A stretch of DNA of 64,000 nt from Microbacterium gallinarum (GTDB lineage: Bacteria > Actinomycetota > Actinomycetes > Actinomycetales > Microbacteriaceae). The DNA is taken from positions 124,001 through 188,000 of the forward strand of contig NZ_JACSPM010000004.1 of assembly GCF_014837165.1 (NCBI RefSeq), in the 5' to 3' direction. A program made the translations under genes and the position numbers. The notes below the pieces were generated by a model, which was given only the letters and a program-made list of their open reading frames with translations, was not told the DNA's origin and made no database searches. This document shows, in pieces, positions 48,944 to 57,641 of this stretch. Numbering within the stretch: the stretch's first letter is position 1; each line of letters begins with the position of its first letter.

Positions 48944-50101
48944 CTAGTCCGACGGCGGTGCGGCCTCCGAGGAGGTTGACACGGGCTCGTGATCGCGGTC
49001 GTTCGCCCGCCGGCCACGCACGGCTCGGACGATCACCCACACGATCAGCGCGACGAGTGCAACGACGACGAGCCACGGGATCAGGAAGCCGAGCGCGATC
49101 ACGATCCCGTTGAGAGTCGCCACGAGCCCGTTCCATCCGGCGGCCAGCCCGTCGGCGAAGCCTGCGGGATCCGCCTCGACGGTCTCGACGACGGGGGAGA
49201 GCGTCACGGTCAGCGACGACATGGCGACCTGGTCCTCGAGCATCTCGAGCTGCTGCTGGTAGGACTCCAGCAGCGCCTGCCGCTCGGACAGCGCCGCCTC
49301 GGCGGCGATGAGGTCGGCGACGTTCGTGGCCTCGGCCATCAGGTCGATGAGGCGGTCGACGGATGCCTGGGCCGCATCGATGCGCGCGCGCAGGTCGACG
49401 GTCTGCTCGGTGACGTCCTGCCGGTTGATGGACGACGCCGTCACCTCGCCGACGTCAGCCAGTTCCTCGATCACCGCGGGCAGCTCATCGGACGGGACGC
49501 GGATGCTGATCCAGGCGCCGTCGGGGGTGTACGGGTAGGGCATCGTGTCGTACGCGATGCCGGTCTCGGGGTCGACCGGATACGACACGCCGTTCGTGCC
49601 GATGCTCATCGACTCCACGTAGCCGTCGTGGGCGACCGCGGAGTTGCCGATGGTCCGCGCGGCGACGGTCACGTCGTCGACCGATACCGTGGCGGAAGCG
49701 GTCGTGATGATCTCGCGCTCGGCGGTGGCGTCGTCGCCCATCACCGCGGCCCCGGGCTCGCTGGACAGATCACTGCGGTCTGCGGTGCTCTCCTCGGTCG
49801 CACCGCCCGCATCGCCGTCGGTCTGGACGGCGGCATCGGGGGCGACCGAGGAGTCCGCCGATCCGCCGCCGGCGCCCCCGACGAGGGGGACGACGCTCGG
49901 GGCGATGATCGCGGCGACCGCCACGACCGCGGCTGCGGCGCCGCCGGCCAGCCAGATCCGGCCGCGGCGCGCGCGGCGCGTCTGCGTCGATGACCGCTCG
50001 CGCGCGATGTCGGCGAACAGGGCATCTTCGAGCTCGTCGATCCGCTCGTCGCTCAGTGCGGGAAGCGCCACCGGCGCCCCGGTGGGGTGCTGGATGCTCA
50101 T
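48944..50101 (-). CDS. DUF4349-type membrane protein, partner of the ECF sigma factor
   Basis: 385 residues. A cytoplasmic N-terminus of ~48 residues (LSDERIDELEDALFADIARE) precedes a membrane helix (IWLAGGAAAAVVAVAAIIAP). The external part has an acidic linker, a DUF4349-like domain ([35 protein letters not shown]) and a coiled coil (about 240-290). A second membrane helix (GIVIALGFLIPWLVVVALVA) and tail follow. Its ATG overlaps the sigma-factor stop. The short cytoplasmic part might act as an anti-sigma domain; no zinc motif is present. Confidence 0.8.
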   Translation of the reverse strand: MSIQHPTGAPVALPALSDERIDELEDALFADIARERSSTQTRRARRGRIWLAGGAAAAVVAVAAIIAPSVVPLVGGAGGGSADSSVAPDAAVQTDGDAGGATEESTADRSDLSSEPGAAVMGDDATAEREIITTASATVSVDDVTVAARTIGNSAVAHDGYVESMSIGTNGVSYPVDPETGIAYDTMPYPYTPDGAWISIRVPSDELPAVIEELADVGEVTASSINRQDVTEQTVDLRARIDAAQASVDRLIDLMAEATNVADLIAAEAALSERQALLESYQQQLEMLEDQVAMSSLTVTLSPVVETVEADPAGFADGLAAGWNGLVATLNGIVIALGFLIPWLVVVALVALIVWVIVRAVRGRRANDRDHEPVSTSSEAAPPSD

Positions 50102-50655
50102 GTGCTCTCCTTCACAACGGTCCGGAGACGCGTCCGGATGCGGGAGAGACGATTGCGCACGACGCCGTGGGCGACGCCGAGCTCATCGGCGGCCGCCTGA
50201 TATGCGTAGCCCTCGGCCGCGCACAGGCGGAAGATGTCGCGGTCGAGGGGACTGAGCCCGGCGACCTCCTGCAGGATGCGATCGGCCAGATCGGCGCCGA
50301 TCACCTGCTCCTCCACGTCGACCGTCGCGGGCAGGGTATCGTCGGCGGCGGCCGCCGTGTGCTCGCGATCGCGCTTCTGCCGGCGGATGCGGTTGGCCGC
50401 CTGGAAGCGGCACACCGTCGCCAGCCAGGGCAGGAGTGATTCGCCTGCCAGCTCGAGGCCGGGCAGCTTGCGCCACGCGACGAGGAACGTCTCCTGGGTG
50501 ACGTCCTCGGCATCGGCCGCGTTGCCCACCAGCCCATAGGCGAGCCAGTACACGGGTCGCACGTAGGCGCGGTAGAGCGAGCGGAAGGCGTGTTCGCTGC
50601 CTCCCGCCGCCTGCGCCACGAGCGCAGCGTCATCCCGCTCGGTGTCCTGTGGCAT
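50098..50655 (-). CDS. ECF-family RNA polymerase sigma factor
   Basis: 185 residues. Region 2 (about 18-85; AFRSLYRAYVRPVYWLAYGL, DAEDVTQETFLVAWRKLPG) recognises the -10 element. Region 4 (about 125-178; LSPLDRDIFRLCAAEGYAYQ, LGVAHGVVRNRLSRIRTRL) recognises the -35. ATG 50655 was chosen over an upstream in-frame ATG because AAGGA lies eight nt before it. It is coupled to a membrane protein that may control it. Confidence 0.9.
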   Translation of the reverse strand: MPQDTERDDAALVAQAAGGSEHAFRSLYRAYVRPVYWLAYGLVGNAADAEDVTQETFLVAWRKLPGLELAGESLLPWLATVCRFQAANRIRRQKRDREHTAAAADDTLPATVDVEEQVIGADLADRILQEVAGLSPLDRDIFRLCAAEGYAYQAAADELGVAHGVVRNRLSRIRTRLRTVVKEST

Positions 50656-50794
50656 TCCCGTCCTTCGCCCCGGCGGCACCGCCGTGGAGGGCGACGTCGC
50701 GGAGCACCATTGTCTCTCACGGTGTCAGTGTCGGCGGGAGTTCGATCGTCTCGCGTGCGGCCGGCGCGGGCATCCCGAGCCTGTATCCTGATCG

Positions 50795-50935
50795 GGCGAG
50801 AGGGAGTATCCCGACAGCGCGCGTTCGTCATCACGGGTTCCGATCATGCAGCCCCGGACGCGTGCCACGGCCATCGGCGTCGTGGGGAGAGACTCTCGGC
50901 CTTCCGCCGACCCTCTGTATCCCCCTCGAAAGGCC
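50795..50935 (+). ncRNA. yybP-ykoY-type (Mn2+) riboswitch upstream of terC
   Basis: Closing helix P1: CGAGAG (50797-50802) with CTCTCG (50893-50898). Inside, GGGAGTA follows P1, and a helix GCGCGCGT (50817-50824)/ACGCGTGC (50858-50865) opens directly onto CGTCATCACG. This is the order and near-consensus of the manganese-sensing yybP-ykoY aptamer. TATCCT (50784-50789) is the -10 box. Downstream, GGCCTT (50898-50903) can pair with AAGGCC (50930-50935) and hide the GAAAGG ribosome site, implying translational control by Mn2+. Confidence 0.7.
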
Positions 50936-50938
50936 TCA

Positions 50939-52009
50939 ATGGACCTCGAACTCCCGCTGTGGTTCGAAATCGGATCCCTCGTGATCCTGTCGCTCATCCT
51001 GCTTGCCGACCTGCTGCTCATCCTCAAGCGGCCGCACATCCCGTCGACCCGCGAGTCGACGCTGTGGGTCGTGTTCTACGTCACCCTGGCGCTCATCTTC
51101 GCCGGGCTGATGTGGGTGTTCGCCGGTGCCGAGTACGCCGGCCAGTTCGTCGCCGGCTGGCTGACCGAGTACAGCCTCTCGATCGACAACCTGTTCGTCT
51201 TCGTGCTCATCATGAGCCAGTTCGCCGTGCCGCGGCGATACCAGCAGGAAGTGCTGATGGTGGGGATCATCATCGCACTCGTGCTGCGCGGCCTGTTCAT
51301 CCTCGCCGGCGCCGCGATCATCGAGCAGTTCAGCTGGGTGTTCTACCTCTTCGGCGCGTTCCTCGTGTGGACGGCGTGGCGCCAGGCGTTCCCCGGCGGG
51401 GACCACGACGACGACGTCAAGCAGGAGAACTTCGTCGTGCGCCTGCTCCGGCGCGCGATCGACATCAGCGACCACTACGACGGCGCGAAGATCCGCACCG
51501 TCGTCGACGGCAAGAAGATGTTCACGCCGATGATCATCGTGTTCGCGGCGATCGGCGTCACCGACCTGCTGTTCGCGATCGACTCGATCCCTGCGATCTT
51601 CGGCATCACCCAGAGCGCCTTCATCGTCTTCACCGCGAACATCTTCGCGCTGATGGGCCTGCGGCAGCTCTACTTCCTGCTGGGCGATCTGCTCGATCGC
51701 CTGCGGTACCTCCACTACGGCATCGCCTTCATCCTCGCGTTCATCGGCGTGAAGCTCGTGTTCCACGCGATGCATGTCAACGAGCTGCCGTTCATCAACA
51801 ACGGCGAGCACATCGAGTGGGCGCCCGAGATCTCGACCTGGATGTCGCTCGCCGTCATCGTCGTGGCGATGGCCGTGGCGACGATCGCGAGCCTGATCGC
51901 GTCGTCGCGCGAGAAGAAGGCGGAGACTCCGGATGCCGCGGCCGCCGCCGTCGCGGGGGAGAAGGGCACCCCGCCCTCCGTCGAGCAGCCGCGCACGGAT
52001 CAGCGCTGA
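50939..52009 (+). CDS. TerC/Alx-family membrane protein (probable Mn2+ exporter)
   Basis: 356 residues with about nine membrane segments. The TerC acidic motifs are present: EYSLSIDNLFVFVLI (about 78-92) and LLFAIDSIPAIFGIT (about 207-221). A long cytoplasmic loop (GGDHDDDVKQENFVVRLLRR) and a charged Ala-rich tail follow. Alx/TerC proteins export manganese and help load exported metalloproteins. The Mn2+-type riboswitch upstream supports that role. ATG 50939 follows GAAAGG. Confidence 0.9.
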   Translation: MDLELPLWFEIGSLVILSLILLADLLLILKRPHIPSTRESTLWVVFYVTLALIFAGLMWVFAGAEYAGQFVAGWLTEYSLSIDNLFVFVLIMSQFAVPRRYQQEVLMVGIIIALVLRGLFILAGAAIIEQFSWVFYLFGAFLVWTAWRQAFPGGDHDDDVKQENFVVRLLRRAIDISDHYDGAKIRTVVDGKKMFTPMIIVFAAIGVTDLLFAIDSIPAIFGITQSAFIVFTANIFALMGLRQLYFLLGDLLDRLRYLHYGIAFILAFIGVKLVFHAMHVNELPFINNGEHIEWAPEISTWMSLAVIVVAMAVATIASLIASSREKKAETPDAAAAAVAGEKGTPPSVEQPRTDQR

Positions 52010-52024
52010 CACGATCCCCTTCCG

Positions 52025-52063
52025 CGCGCCGCGCACGCGTCACACGACGTCGTGCGCGGCGCG
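52025..52063 (+). terminator. Terminator of terC
   Basis: Perfect 13-bp stem: CGCGCCGCGCACG (52025-52037) with CGTGCGCGGCGCG (52051-52063). It starts 16 nt after the terC stop and just before the leu leader promoter. Confidence 0.75.
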
Positions 52064-52095
52064 TCGGCACCCGGGCGAGTGGTAGCCTGGGCCGC

Positions 52096-52146
52096 GTGCG
52101 GATCGCTCGCCTTCTCCTTAGCGGCCGCGACGAGTCCTCGTTCTAG
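52096..52146 (+). CDS. leuL: Leucine leader peptide of the leuCD operon
   Basis: GTG 52096 opens a 16-codon frame, [16 protein letters not shown], with three consecutive Leu codons (CTT CTC CTT, 52111-52119). TAGCCT (52083-52088) lies seven nt before the GTG, so transcription probably starts at or beside the start codon. The codons after the Leu run form the 5' arm of a strong hairpin. This is the design of ribosome-mediated attenuation and resembles the LEU element described for actinobacterial leu genes. Stalling when Leu-tRNA is scarce would raise leuCD expression. Confidence 0.75.
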   Translation: MRIARLLLSGRDESSF

Positions 52147-52162
52147 GCCTCCCTCGTCGCGG
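52125..52162 (+). promoter_or_regulatory. Attenuator hairpin of leuCD
   Basis: CCGCGACGAG (52125-52134) pairs perfectly with CTCGTCGCGG (52153-52162). The 5' arm lies in codons 10-13 of the leader peptide, directly after the Leu run, so ribosome position decides whether it forms. TAGCGG occurs just before the hairpin (52118-52124 region) and again after it, possibly for alternative pairing. Confidence 0.6.
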
Positions 52163-52214
52163 AGTTCGTCACGGGCCCCCTAGCGGACGCAGTCCCTTCC
52201 GAGGAGAACAGAGC

Positions 52215-53705
52215 ATGAGCATTTCCGACGCATCCGGCATCCCCGAGCGTCCTCGCACCCTGGCCGAGAAGGTCTGGGACGACCACCTGGTCGTCAAGGG
52301 CGAGGACGGACAGCCCGACCTCATCTACATCGACCTCCACCTCGTGCACGAGGTCACCAGCCCGCAGGCGTTCGACGGCCTGCGCGCAGAGGGGCGGCCC
52401 GTGCGCCGCCTCGACCTGACGATCGCGACCGAGGACCACAACACCCCGACGCTCGACATCGACAAGCCGATCGCCGACCTGACCAGCCGCACGCAGATCG
52501 AGACGCTGCGCCGCAACGCCGAGGAGTTCGGCGTACGGCTGCACTCGCTCGGCGACAAGGAGCAGGGCATCGTGCACGTCGTCGGGCCCCAGCTCGGCCT
52601 GACGATGCCGGGCATCACGGTCGTCTGCGGCGACAGTCACACCAGCACGCACGGCGCCTTCGGGGCCATGGCCTTCGGCATCGGCACCAGCGAGGTCGAG
52701 CACGTCATGGCGACCCAGACGCTGCCGCTCAAGCCCTTCAAGACGATGGCGATCACCGTCGAGGGCGAGCTGAAGCCGGGCGTCACCGCGAAGGACGTCA
52801 TCCTCGCGATCATCGCGAAGATCGGCGCGAACGGCGGTCAGGGCTACGTGCTCGAGTTCCGCGGCAGCGCGATCCGCTCCCTCTCGATGGAGGGGCGCAT
52901 GACGATGTGCAACATGTCGATCGAGGCCGGCGCGCGCGCCGGCATGATCGCGCCGGACGAGATCACCTTCGAGTACGTCAAGGGCCGGCCCCACGCCCCG
53001 CAGGGCGAGGACTGGGACGACGCGGTCGCCTACTGGCGCACACTGCCCAGCGACGAGGGCGCCGTGTACGACGCCGAGGTCTATCTCGACGCGGCCGAAC
53101 TCGAGCCGTTCGTCACATGGGGGACGAACCCCGGGCAGGGAGTCTCCCTCTCCGGCGCCGTGCCCTCGCCGGCCGGCATCGCCGACTCGAATGAGCGCGC
53201 CGCCGCCGAACGGGCGCTGGAGTACATGGACCTCGCACCGGGGACCCCGATGAAGGACGTCGCCGTCGACGCCGTCTTCATGGGCTCGTGCACGAACAGC
53301 CGCATCGAGGACCTCCGCGCGTTCGCGTCCGTGGTCCGCGGCCGCACCAAGGCCGACGGCGTGCGCGTCATGGTGGTTCCGGGCTCGGCGCGCGTGCGGC
53401 TCGAGGCCGAAGCCGAGGGCCTCGACAAGGTGTTCACCGACTTCGGCGCCGAATGGCGCTTCGCCGGCTGCTCGATGTGCCTCGGGATGAACCCCGACCA
53501 GCTGGCGCCGGGGGAGCGGTGCGCCTCGACGAGCAACCGCAACTTCGAAGGACGTCAGGGCAAGGGCGGCCGCACGCATCTGGTGTCGCCGCTCGTCGCC
53601 GCCGCCACGGCCGTGCGGGGCACGCTGTCGAGCCCGAGCGACCTGGATCCCCTTCCGGCGGGGTCCGCAGTCGGATCGCCGGCGACGGCAGGAGCGGAGG
53701 CCTGA
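52215..53705 (+). CDS. leuC: 3-isopropylmalate dehydratase, large subunit
   Basis: 496 residues of the aconitase superfamily. The three Fe-S cysteines are in [20 protein letters not shown] and [11 protein letters not shown], and the C-terminal [16 protein letters not shown] is intact. With LeuD it interconverts 2- and 3-isopropylmalate. ATG 52215 follows CGAGGAGAA, about 70 nt after the leader peptide. leuD starts one base after its stop. Confidence 0.96.
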   Translation: MSISDASGIPERPRTLAEKVWDDHLVVKGEDGQPDLIYIDLHLVHEVTSPQAFDGLRAEGRPVRRLDLTIATEDHNTPTLDIDKPIADLTSRTQIETLRRNAEEFGVRLHSLGDKEQGIVHVVGPQLGLTMPGITVVCGDSHTSTHGAFGAMAFGIGTSEVEHVMATQTLPLKPFKTMAITVEGELKPGVTAKDVILAIIAKIGANGGQGYVLEFRGSAIRSLSMEGRMTMCNMSIEAGARAGMIAPDEITFEYVKGRPHAPQGEDWDDAVAYWRTLPSDEGAVYDAEVYLDAAELEPFVTWGTNPGQGVSLSGAVPSPAGIADSNERAAAERALEYMDLAPGTPMKDVAVDAVFMGSCTNSRIEDLRAFASVVRGRTKADGVRVMVVPGSARVRLEAEAEGLDKVFTDFGAEWRFAGCSMCLGMNPDQLAPGERCASTSNRNFEGRQGKGGRTHLVSPLVAAATAVRGTLSSPSDLDPLPAGSAVGSPATAGAEA

Positions 53706-53706
53706 C

Positions 53707-54303
53707 ATGGAGAAGTTCACCACGCACACCGGCGTCGCCGCTCCGCTGCGCCGATCGGCGGTCGACACCGACCAGATCATCCCGGCCGTCTACCTCAAGC
53801 GCGTCACCAAGACGGGCTTCGAGGACGCGCTGTTCGCCAGCTGGCGCCAGGATCCCGCGTTCGTGCTCAACCAGCCCGCGTACGCCGCCGCGAGCGTGCT
53901 CGTCGCGGGCCCCGACTTCGGCACCGGCTCCAGCCGCGAGCACGCCGTGTGGGCGCTGCGCGACTACGGATTCCGGGTGGTGCTGAGTTCCCGGTTCGCC
54001 GACATCTTCCGCGGCAACGCCGGCAAGCAGGGCCTCGTCGCCGGCGTGATCGACGAGGCGGACCTCGAGCGGGTCTGGAACGTCATCGAGGCTCAGCCCG
54101 GCATCGCGATGACGGTCGACCTCGAGGCCCGTCGCGCGTCGATCGGCGATCTCCAGATTGCGTTCGACATCGACGATTACACTAGGTGGCGGCTTCTCGA
54201 AGGGCTCGACGACATCGGGCTCACGCTGCGCAACGAAGACAAGATCGCGCAGTTCGAGGCTCGCCGCGAGGCATGGCGGCCGCGGACGCTCCCCGTTCCG
54301 TAA
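53707..54303 (+). CDS. leuD: 3-isopropylmalate dehydratase, small subunit
   Basis: 198 residues, the swivelling domain of the heterodimer: [15 protein letters not shown] near the N-terminus and [21 protein letters not shown], which binds substrate. It is separated by one base from leuC. A terminator hairpin follows the stop. Confidence 0.96.
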   Translation: MEKFTTHTGVAAPLRRSAVDTDQIIPAVYLKRVTKTGFEDALFASWRQDPAFVLNQPAYAAASVLVAGPDFGTGSSREHAVWALRDYGFRVVLSSRFADIFRGNAGKQGLVAGVIDEADLERVWNVIEAQPGIAMTVDLEARRASIGDLQIAFDIDDYTRWRLLEGLDDIGLTLRNEDKIAQFEARREAWRPRTLPVP

Positions 54304-54310
54304 GCCAGGG

Positions 54311-54333
54311 CACGCGCCCCACCCGGGCGCGTG
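54311..54333 (+). terminator. Terminator of leuCD
   Basis: CACGCGCCC (54311-54319) and GGGCGCGTG (54325-54333) form a perfect 9-bp stem, eight nt after the leuD stop. Confidence 0.65.
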
Positions 54334-54375
54334 ATCCGCCCCGCCCCCTCCAGAGACACAAGTGAGGTCCACCGG

Positions 54376-55743
54376 ATGAAGTCCGCTCTCAGCGTTACGC
54401 CCACCACCCCCGCAGGCGAGGAACCGGCCGGCGAGGTCCTCGCGATCCGCGGTGGGCGTCCGCTGACCGGCCGCGTCGAGGTGAAGGGCGCGAAGAACCT
54501 CGTCACCAAGGCGATGGTCGCGGCGCTGCTGGGCGGCACGAACAGCGTGCTGCGCGACGTCCCCGACATCAGCGACGTCCAGGTCGTCCGCTCGCTGCTC
54601 GAGGTCCACGGCGTCCACGTCTGGGACGGCGAGGAGGAGGGCACCCTCCACTTCGACCCGAGCGGCGCCGTGTCGGCGCACTTCGAGGCGATCGACGCGC
54701 ACGCCGGAGCATCCCGCATCCCGATCCTGTTCTGCGGCCCGCTCCTGCATCTGCTGGGCGAGGCACTCATCCCCGACCTCGGCGGCTGCCGCATCGGCGA
54801 CCGTCCGATCAACTTCCACATGGACGCGCTTCGCGCATTCGGCGCGGTCGTCGACAAGAGCTACGAGGGCATCCGGATCACGGCGCCCGACGGCCTCCAC
54901 GGGGCGGACATCGAGCTGCCGTACCCGAGCGTGGGCGCGACCGAGCAGGTGCTGCTCACGGCGGTGAAGGCGAAGGGCACGACCGAGCTGCGCAACGCGG
55001 CCATCGAGCCCGAGATCATGGACCTGATCGCCGTCCTGCAGAAGATGGGCGCGATCATCTCCTACGAGCCCAACCGCGTCATCCTCATCGAGGGCGTCGA
55101 CGAGCTGCGCGGCTACGACCACCGGGCGATCTTCGATCGCAACGAAGCGGCGTCGTGGGCGTGCGCGGCCCTCGCGACCGACGGCGACATCTTCGTCGGC
55201 GGCGCCAAGCAGCAGGAGATGCTGACCTTCCTCAACGTGTTCCGCAAGGCGGGCGGCTGGTTCGACGTGCACGAGGACGGGATCCAGTTCCGTCGTGGCG
55301 GCGCACTCAAGCCCGTCGTCGTCGAGACGGACGTCCACCCCGGATTCATGACCGACTGGCAGCAGCCGCTCATCGTCGCCCTCACGCAGGCTGAGGGCGT
55401 CTCGACGGTCCACGAGACCGTGTACGAGAACCGGCTCGGCTTCACGCAGGCCCTCGTGCAGATGGGCGCCGACATCGTCGTCCATCCGCACGGCATCGAC
55501 GCCCCTGACCGCCGCGTGCCGCGCCGCGCGCTGGAGCAGGCCGCCGTCATCAGCGGACCGACCCCGCTGCACGGCGCCGACGTCGTGGTGCCCGACCTCC
55601 GCGGCGGCTACAGCTACGTCATCGCCGCGCTCGCGGCCGAGGGCGAGTCCGTCGTGCGCAACGTCGGGATCATCCGCCGGGGTTACGAGAAGTTCCTGAC
55701 GAAGCTCGAAACCCTCGGCGCCGACTTCGACGTCATCGGATAG
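54376..55743 (+). CDS. murA: UDP-N-acetylglucosamine 1-carboxyvinyltransferase
   Basis: 455 residues, EPSP-synthase-like fold: first committed step of peptidoglycan synthesis. GAKNLVTKAMVAALL is the first domain signature. The fosfomycin-target Cys is present in LGGCRIGDRPINFHMDAL. The C-terminal DLRGGYSYVIAALAAEGES closes the fold. It has an N-terminal tail of ~20 residues. ATG 54376 is the sensible start; an in-frame codon at 54331 falls next to the leuCD terminator. Confidence 0.93.
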   Translation: MKSALSVTPTTPAGEEPAGEVLAIRGGRPLTGRVEVKGAKNLVTKAMVAALLGGTNSVLRDVPDISDVQVVRSLLEVHGVHVWDGEEEGTLHFDPSGAVSAHFEAIDAHAGASRIPILFCGPLLHLLGEALIPDLGGCRIGDRPINFHMDALRAFGAVVDKSYEGIRITAPDGLHGADIELPYPSVGATEQVLLTAVKAKGTTELRNAAIEPEIMDLIAVLQKMGAIISYEPNRVILIEGVDELRGYDHRAIFDRNEAASWACAALATDGDIFVGGAKQQEMLTFLNVFRKAGGWFDVHEDGIQFRRGGALKPVVVETDVHPGFMTDWQQPLIVALTQAEGVSTVHETVYENRLGFTQALVQMGADIVVHPHGIDAPDRRVPRRALEQAAVISGPTPLHGADVVVPDLRGGYSYVIAALAAEGESVVRNVGIIRRGYEKFLTKLETLGADFDVIG

Positions 55744-55747
55744 TCCG

Positions 55748-56515
55748 TTGTCGCCCTCGTCACCGATGCCGCCGGCGTCCCGCGAGAAGACGCGTCCGAG
55801 CGTCTTCTGGCCGCTCGCCGCGATCGCCGCTCCGCTCATCGCGCTGCTGTTCAAACTCGAGATCCACGGCGCCGAGAAGCTCCCTCGCGAGGGTGCGTAC
55901 GTGCTCGCACCGAACCACTACTCCGAGGCCGACCCGCTGGCCGTGGCCCTGGCCGTCTGGAAGGCCGGCCGCGCGCCGCGCTTCATGGCGAAGGAGAGCC
56001 TCTTCCGCGTGCCCGTGCTCGGATCGGTGCTGCGCGCCACGGGCATGGTCCCGGTCGCCCGGGCGTCGTCCGCGGCATCCGCTCGACAGACGCTCGAGAC
56101 CTCCGAGACGCTCGTCCGTCTCGGGCGCGGCGTGATCGTGTACCCCGAAGGCACCCTGACCCGCGAGCCCGATCTGTGGCCCATGCGCGGGAAGACGGGC
56201 GCTGTGCGGCTGGCGCTGGCCGACGACATCCCGGTGATCCCCATGGCGCACTGGGGCGTGCAGCAGGTGATGCCGCGGTACGGCAAGCTGAAGCTGTGGC
56301 CGCTCCGACGCCGTGTGCGCGTGCTCTTCGGCGACCCGGTCGACCTGACCGCGTACCAGGCGGAGGGCCCGCCGGTGAACCTCGCGGGCGCGACCGACAA
56401 GGTGATGGCCGACATCGCCGACCTCCTCGCGCAGCTGCGCGGCGAGCCCGCTCCCGCCGAGCGCTGGAACCCCGCAGACCACGGTCAGAAGGAGACGGGT
56501 CGCCTTGAGCCGTAG
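55748..56515 (+). CDS. 1-acyl-sn-glycerol-3-phosphate acyltransferase
   Basis: 255 residues, PlsC family. The HX4D motif is NHYSEADPLA (about 57-66), the substrate motif is VIVYPEGTLT, and a hydrophobic N-terminal helix anchors it (FWPLAAIAAPLIALLF). It makes phosphatidic acid. The start is uncertain: TTG 55748 (five bases after murA) or ATG 55766. The end overlaps gpsA by 11 nt, linking glycerol-3-phosphate supply to its acylation. Confidence 0.88.
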   Translation: MSPSSPMPPASREKTRPSVFWPLAAIAAPLIALLFKLEIHGAEKLPREGAYVLAPNHYSEADPLAVALAVWKAGRAPRFMAKESLFRVPVLGSVLRATGMVPVARASSAASARQTLETSETLVRLGRGVIVYPEGTLTREPDLWPMRGKTGAVRLALADDIPVIPMAHWGVQQVMPRYGKLKLWPLRRRVRVLFGDPVDLTAYQAEGPPVNLAGATDKVMADIADLLAQLRGEPAPAERWNPADHGQKETGRLEP

Positions 56516-57641
56516 ACAGGATGCGGCGCGCCCGCGCGTCACCGTGATCGGAGCGGGGAGCTGGGGCACGACGTTCGGCAAGATCCTCGCCGACGGAGGC
56601 GCCCACGTCACGATGTGGGCGCGTCGACCCGAGCTTGCGAGCGAGATCCAGGAAGCCAAGCGCAACAGCGAGTACCTGCCCGGCATCAACCTGCCGCGCA
56701 CCATGACGGCGACCCACCACCTGTCGGAGGCCCTCGACGGCGCGGATCAGGTGTATCTGTCGATCCCGAGCCAGGCGGTGCGCCAGAACCTCAAGGCGGT
56801 GCGCCCCCTCGTCTCGCGCACCGAGGTGCCGATCGTCTCGCTCATGAAGGGCGTGGAGCGGCGCACCGGGCTGCGCATGAGCCAGGTGATCGAGCAGGAG
56901 CTGCACTGCGACCCGGCGCGCATCGCCGTGGCGTCCGGGCCGAACCTCGCGCTCGAGATCGCACGCGAGCAGCCGACGGCCGCCGTCATCTCGTCGACGA
57001 GCCAGGAGACCGCCGACGCGGTCGCCCGCCGCGCGCGCAACGACTACTTCCGCACGTTCGTGAACACCGACGTCATCGGCACCGAGTTCGGCGGCGTGCT
57101 GAAGAACCTCATCGCCGTCGCGATCGGCATCGTCGACGGCGTCGGCTACGGCGAGAACACCAAGGCGTCGATCATCACGCGCGGTCTCGTCGAGATGACC
57201 GACTTCGCGGTGGCCTTCGGCGCGCAGCCCGAGACGCTGCAGGGCCTCGCCGGACTCGGCGACCTCATCGCGACATGCCAGTCGCCTCTGAGCCGCAACA
57301 ACACCGCCGGGCGCCTGCTCGGTCAGGGCTATCGCTTCGACGACGTCGTGAAGCAGATGAACCAGACGGCTGAGGGACTCGCCTCCGTGGCGCCCATCCT
57401 TCAGCTCGCACGAGAGGTCGGCGTCGACATGCCGATCGTCGAGCAGGTCAAGATGGTCCTCGATGGCACGATGAACCCGCGCGACATCGCGCCGCATCTC
57501 ACGACGGACGACGACACCCCCAAGGGCGAGAGGACTCAGAATGGACAGGCCGGCGGTGGCGGTGCTCTTTGGCGGTCGATCCAGCGAGCACTCGATCAGT
57601 TCCGCAACGGCGGGCGGGGTGCTGCGGGCGATCGACCGTGA
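56505..57641 (+). CDS. gpsA: Glycerol-3-phosphate dehydrogenase [NAD(P)+]
   Basis: 378 residues. The Rossmann motif is VTVIGAGSWGTTFGKILADGG; SLMKGVERRTGLRMSQ and the catalytic Lys region GTEFGGVLKNLIAVAIGI follow. TTG 56505 follows AAGGAG. The frame runs 101 nt into ddl in another phase, adding a tail (GGGGALWRSIQRALDQF and more) beyond the usual C-terminus. This is either a real lineage-specific overlap or a lost earlier stop. Confidence 0.92.
   Translation: MSRRQDAARPRVTVIGAGSWGTTFGKILADGGAHVTMWARRPELASEIQEAKRNSEYLPGINLPRTMTATHHLSEALDGADQVYLSIPSQAVRQNLKAVRPLVSRTEVPIVSLMKGVERRTGLRMSQVIEQELHCDPARIAVASGPNLALEIAREQPTAAVISSTSQETADAVARRARNDYFRTFVNTDVIGTEFGGVLKNLIAVAIGIVDGVGYGENTKASIITRGLVEMTDFAVAFGAQPETLQGLAGLGDLIATCQSPLSRNNTAGRLLGQGYRFDDVVKQMNQTAEGLASVAPILQLAREVGVDMPIVEQVKMVLDGTMNPRDIAPHLTTDDDTPKGERTQNGQAGGGGALWRSIQRALDQFRNGGRGAAGDRP

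Noticed and set aside
53434..55854. 806-codon minus-strand frame opposite leuC end, leuD and murA
   Set aside because: Same high-GC shadow effect; no start signal or domain.
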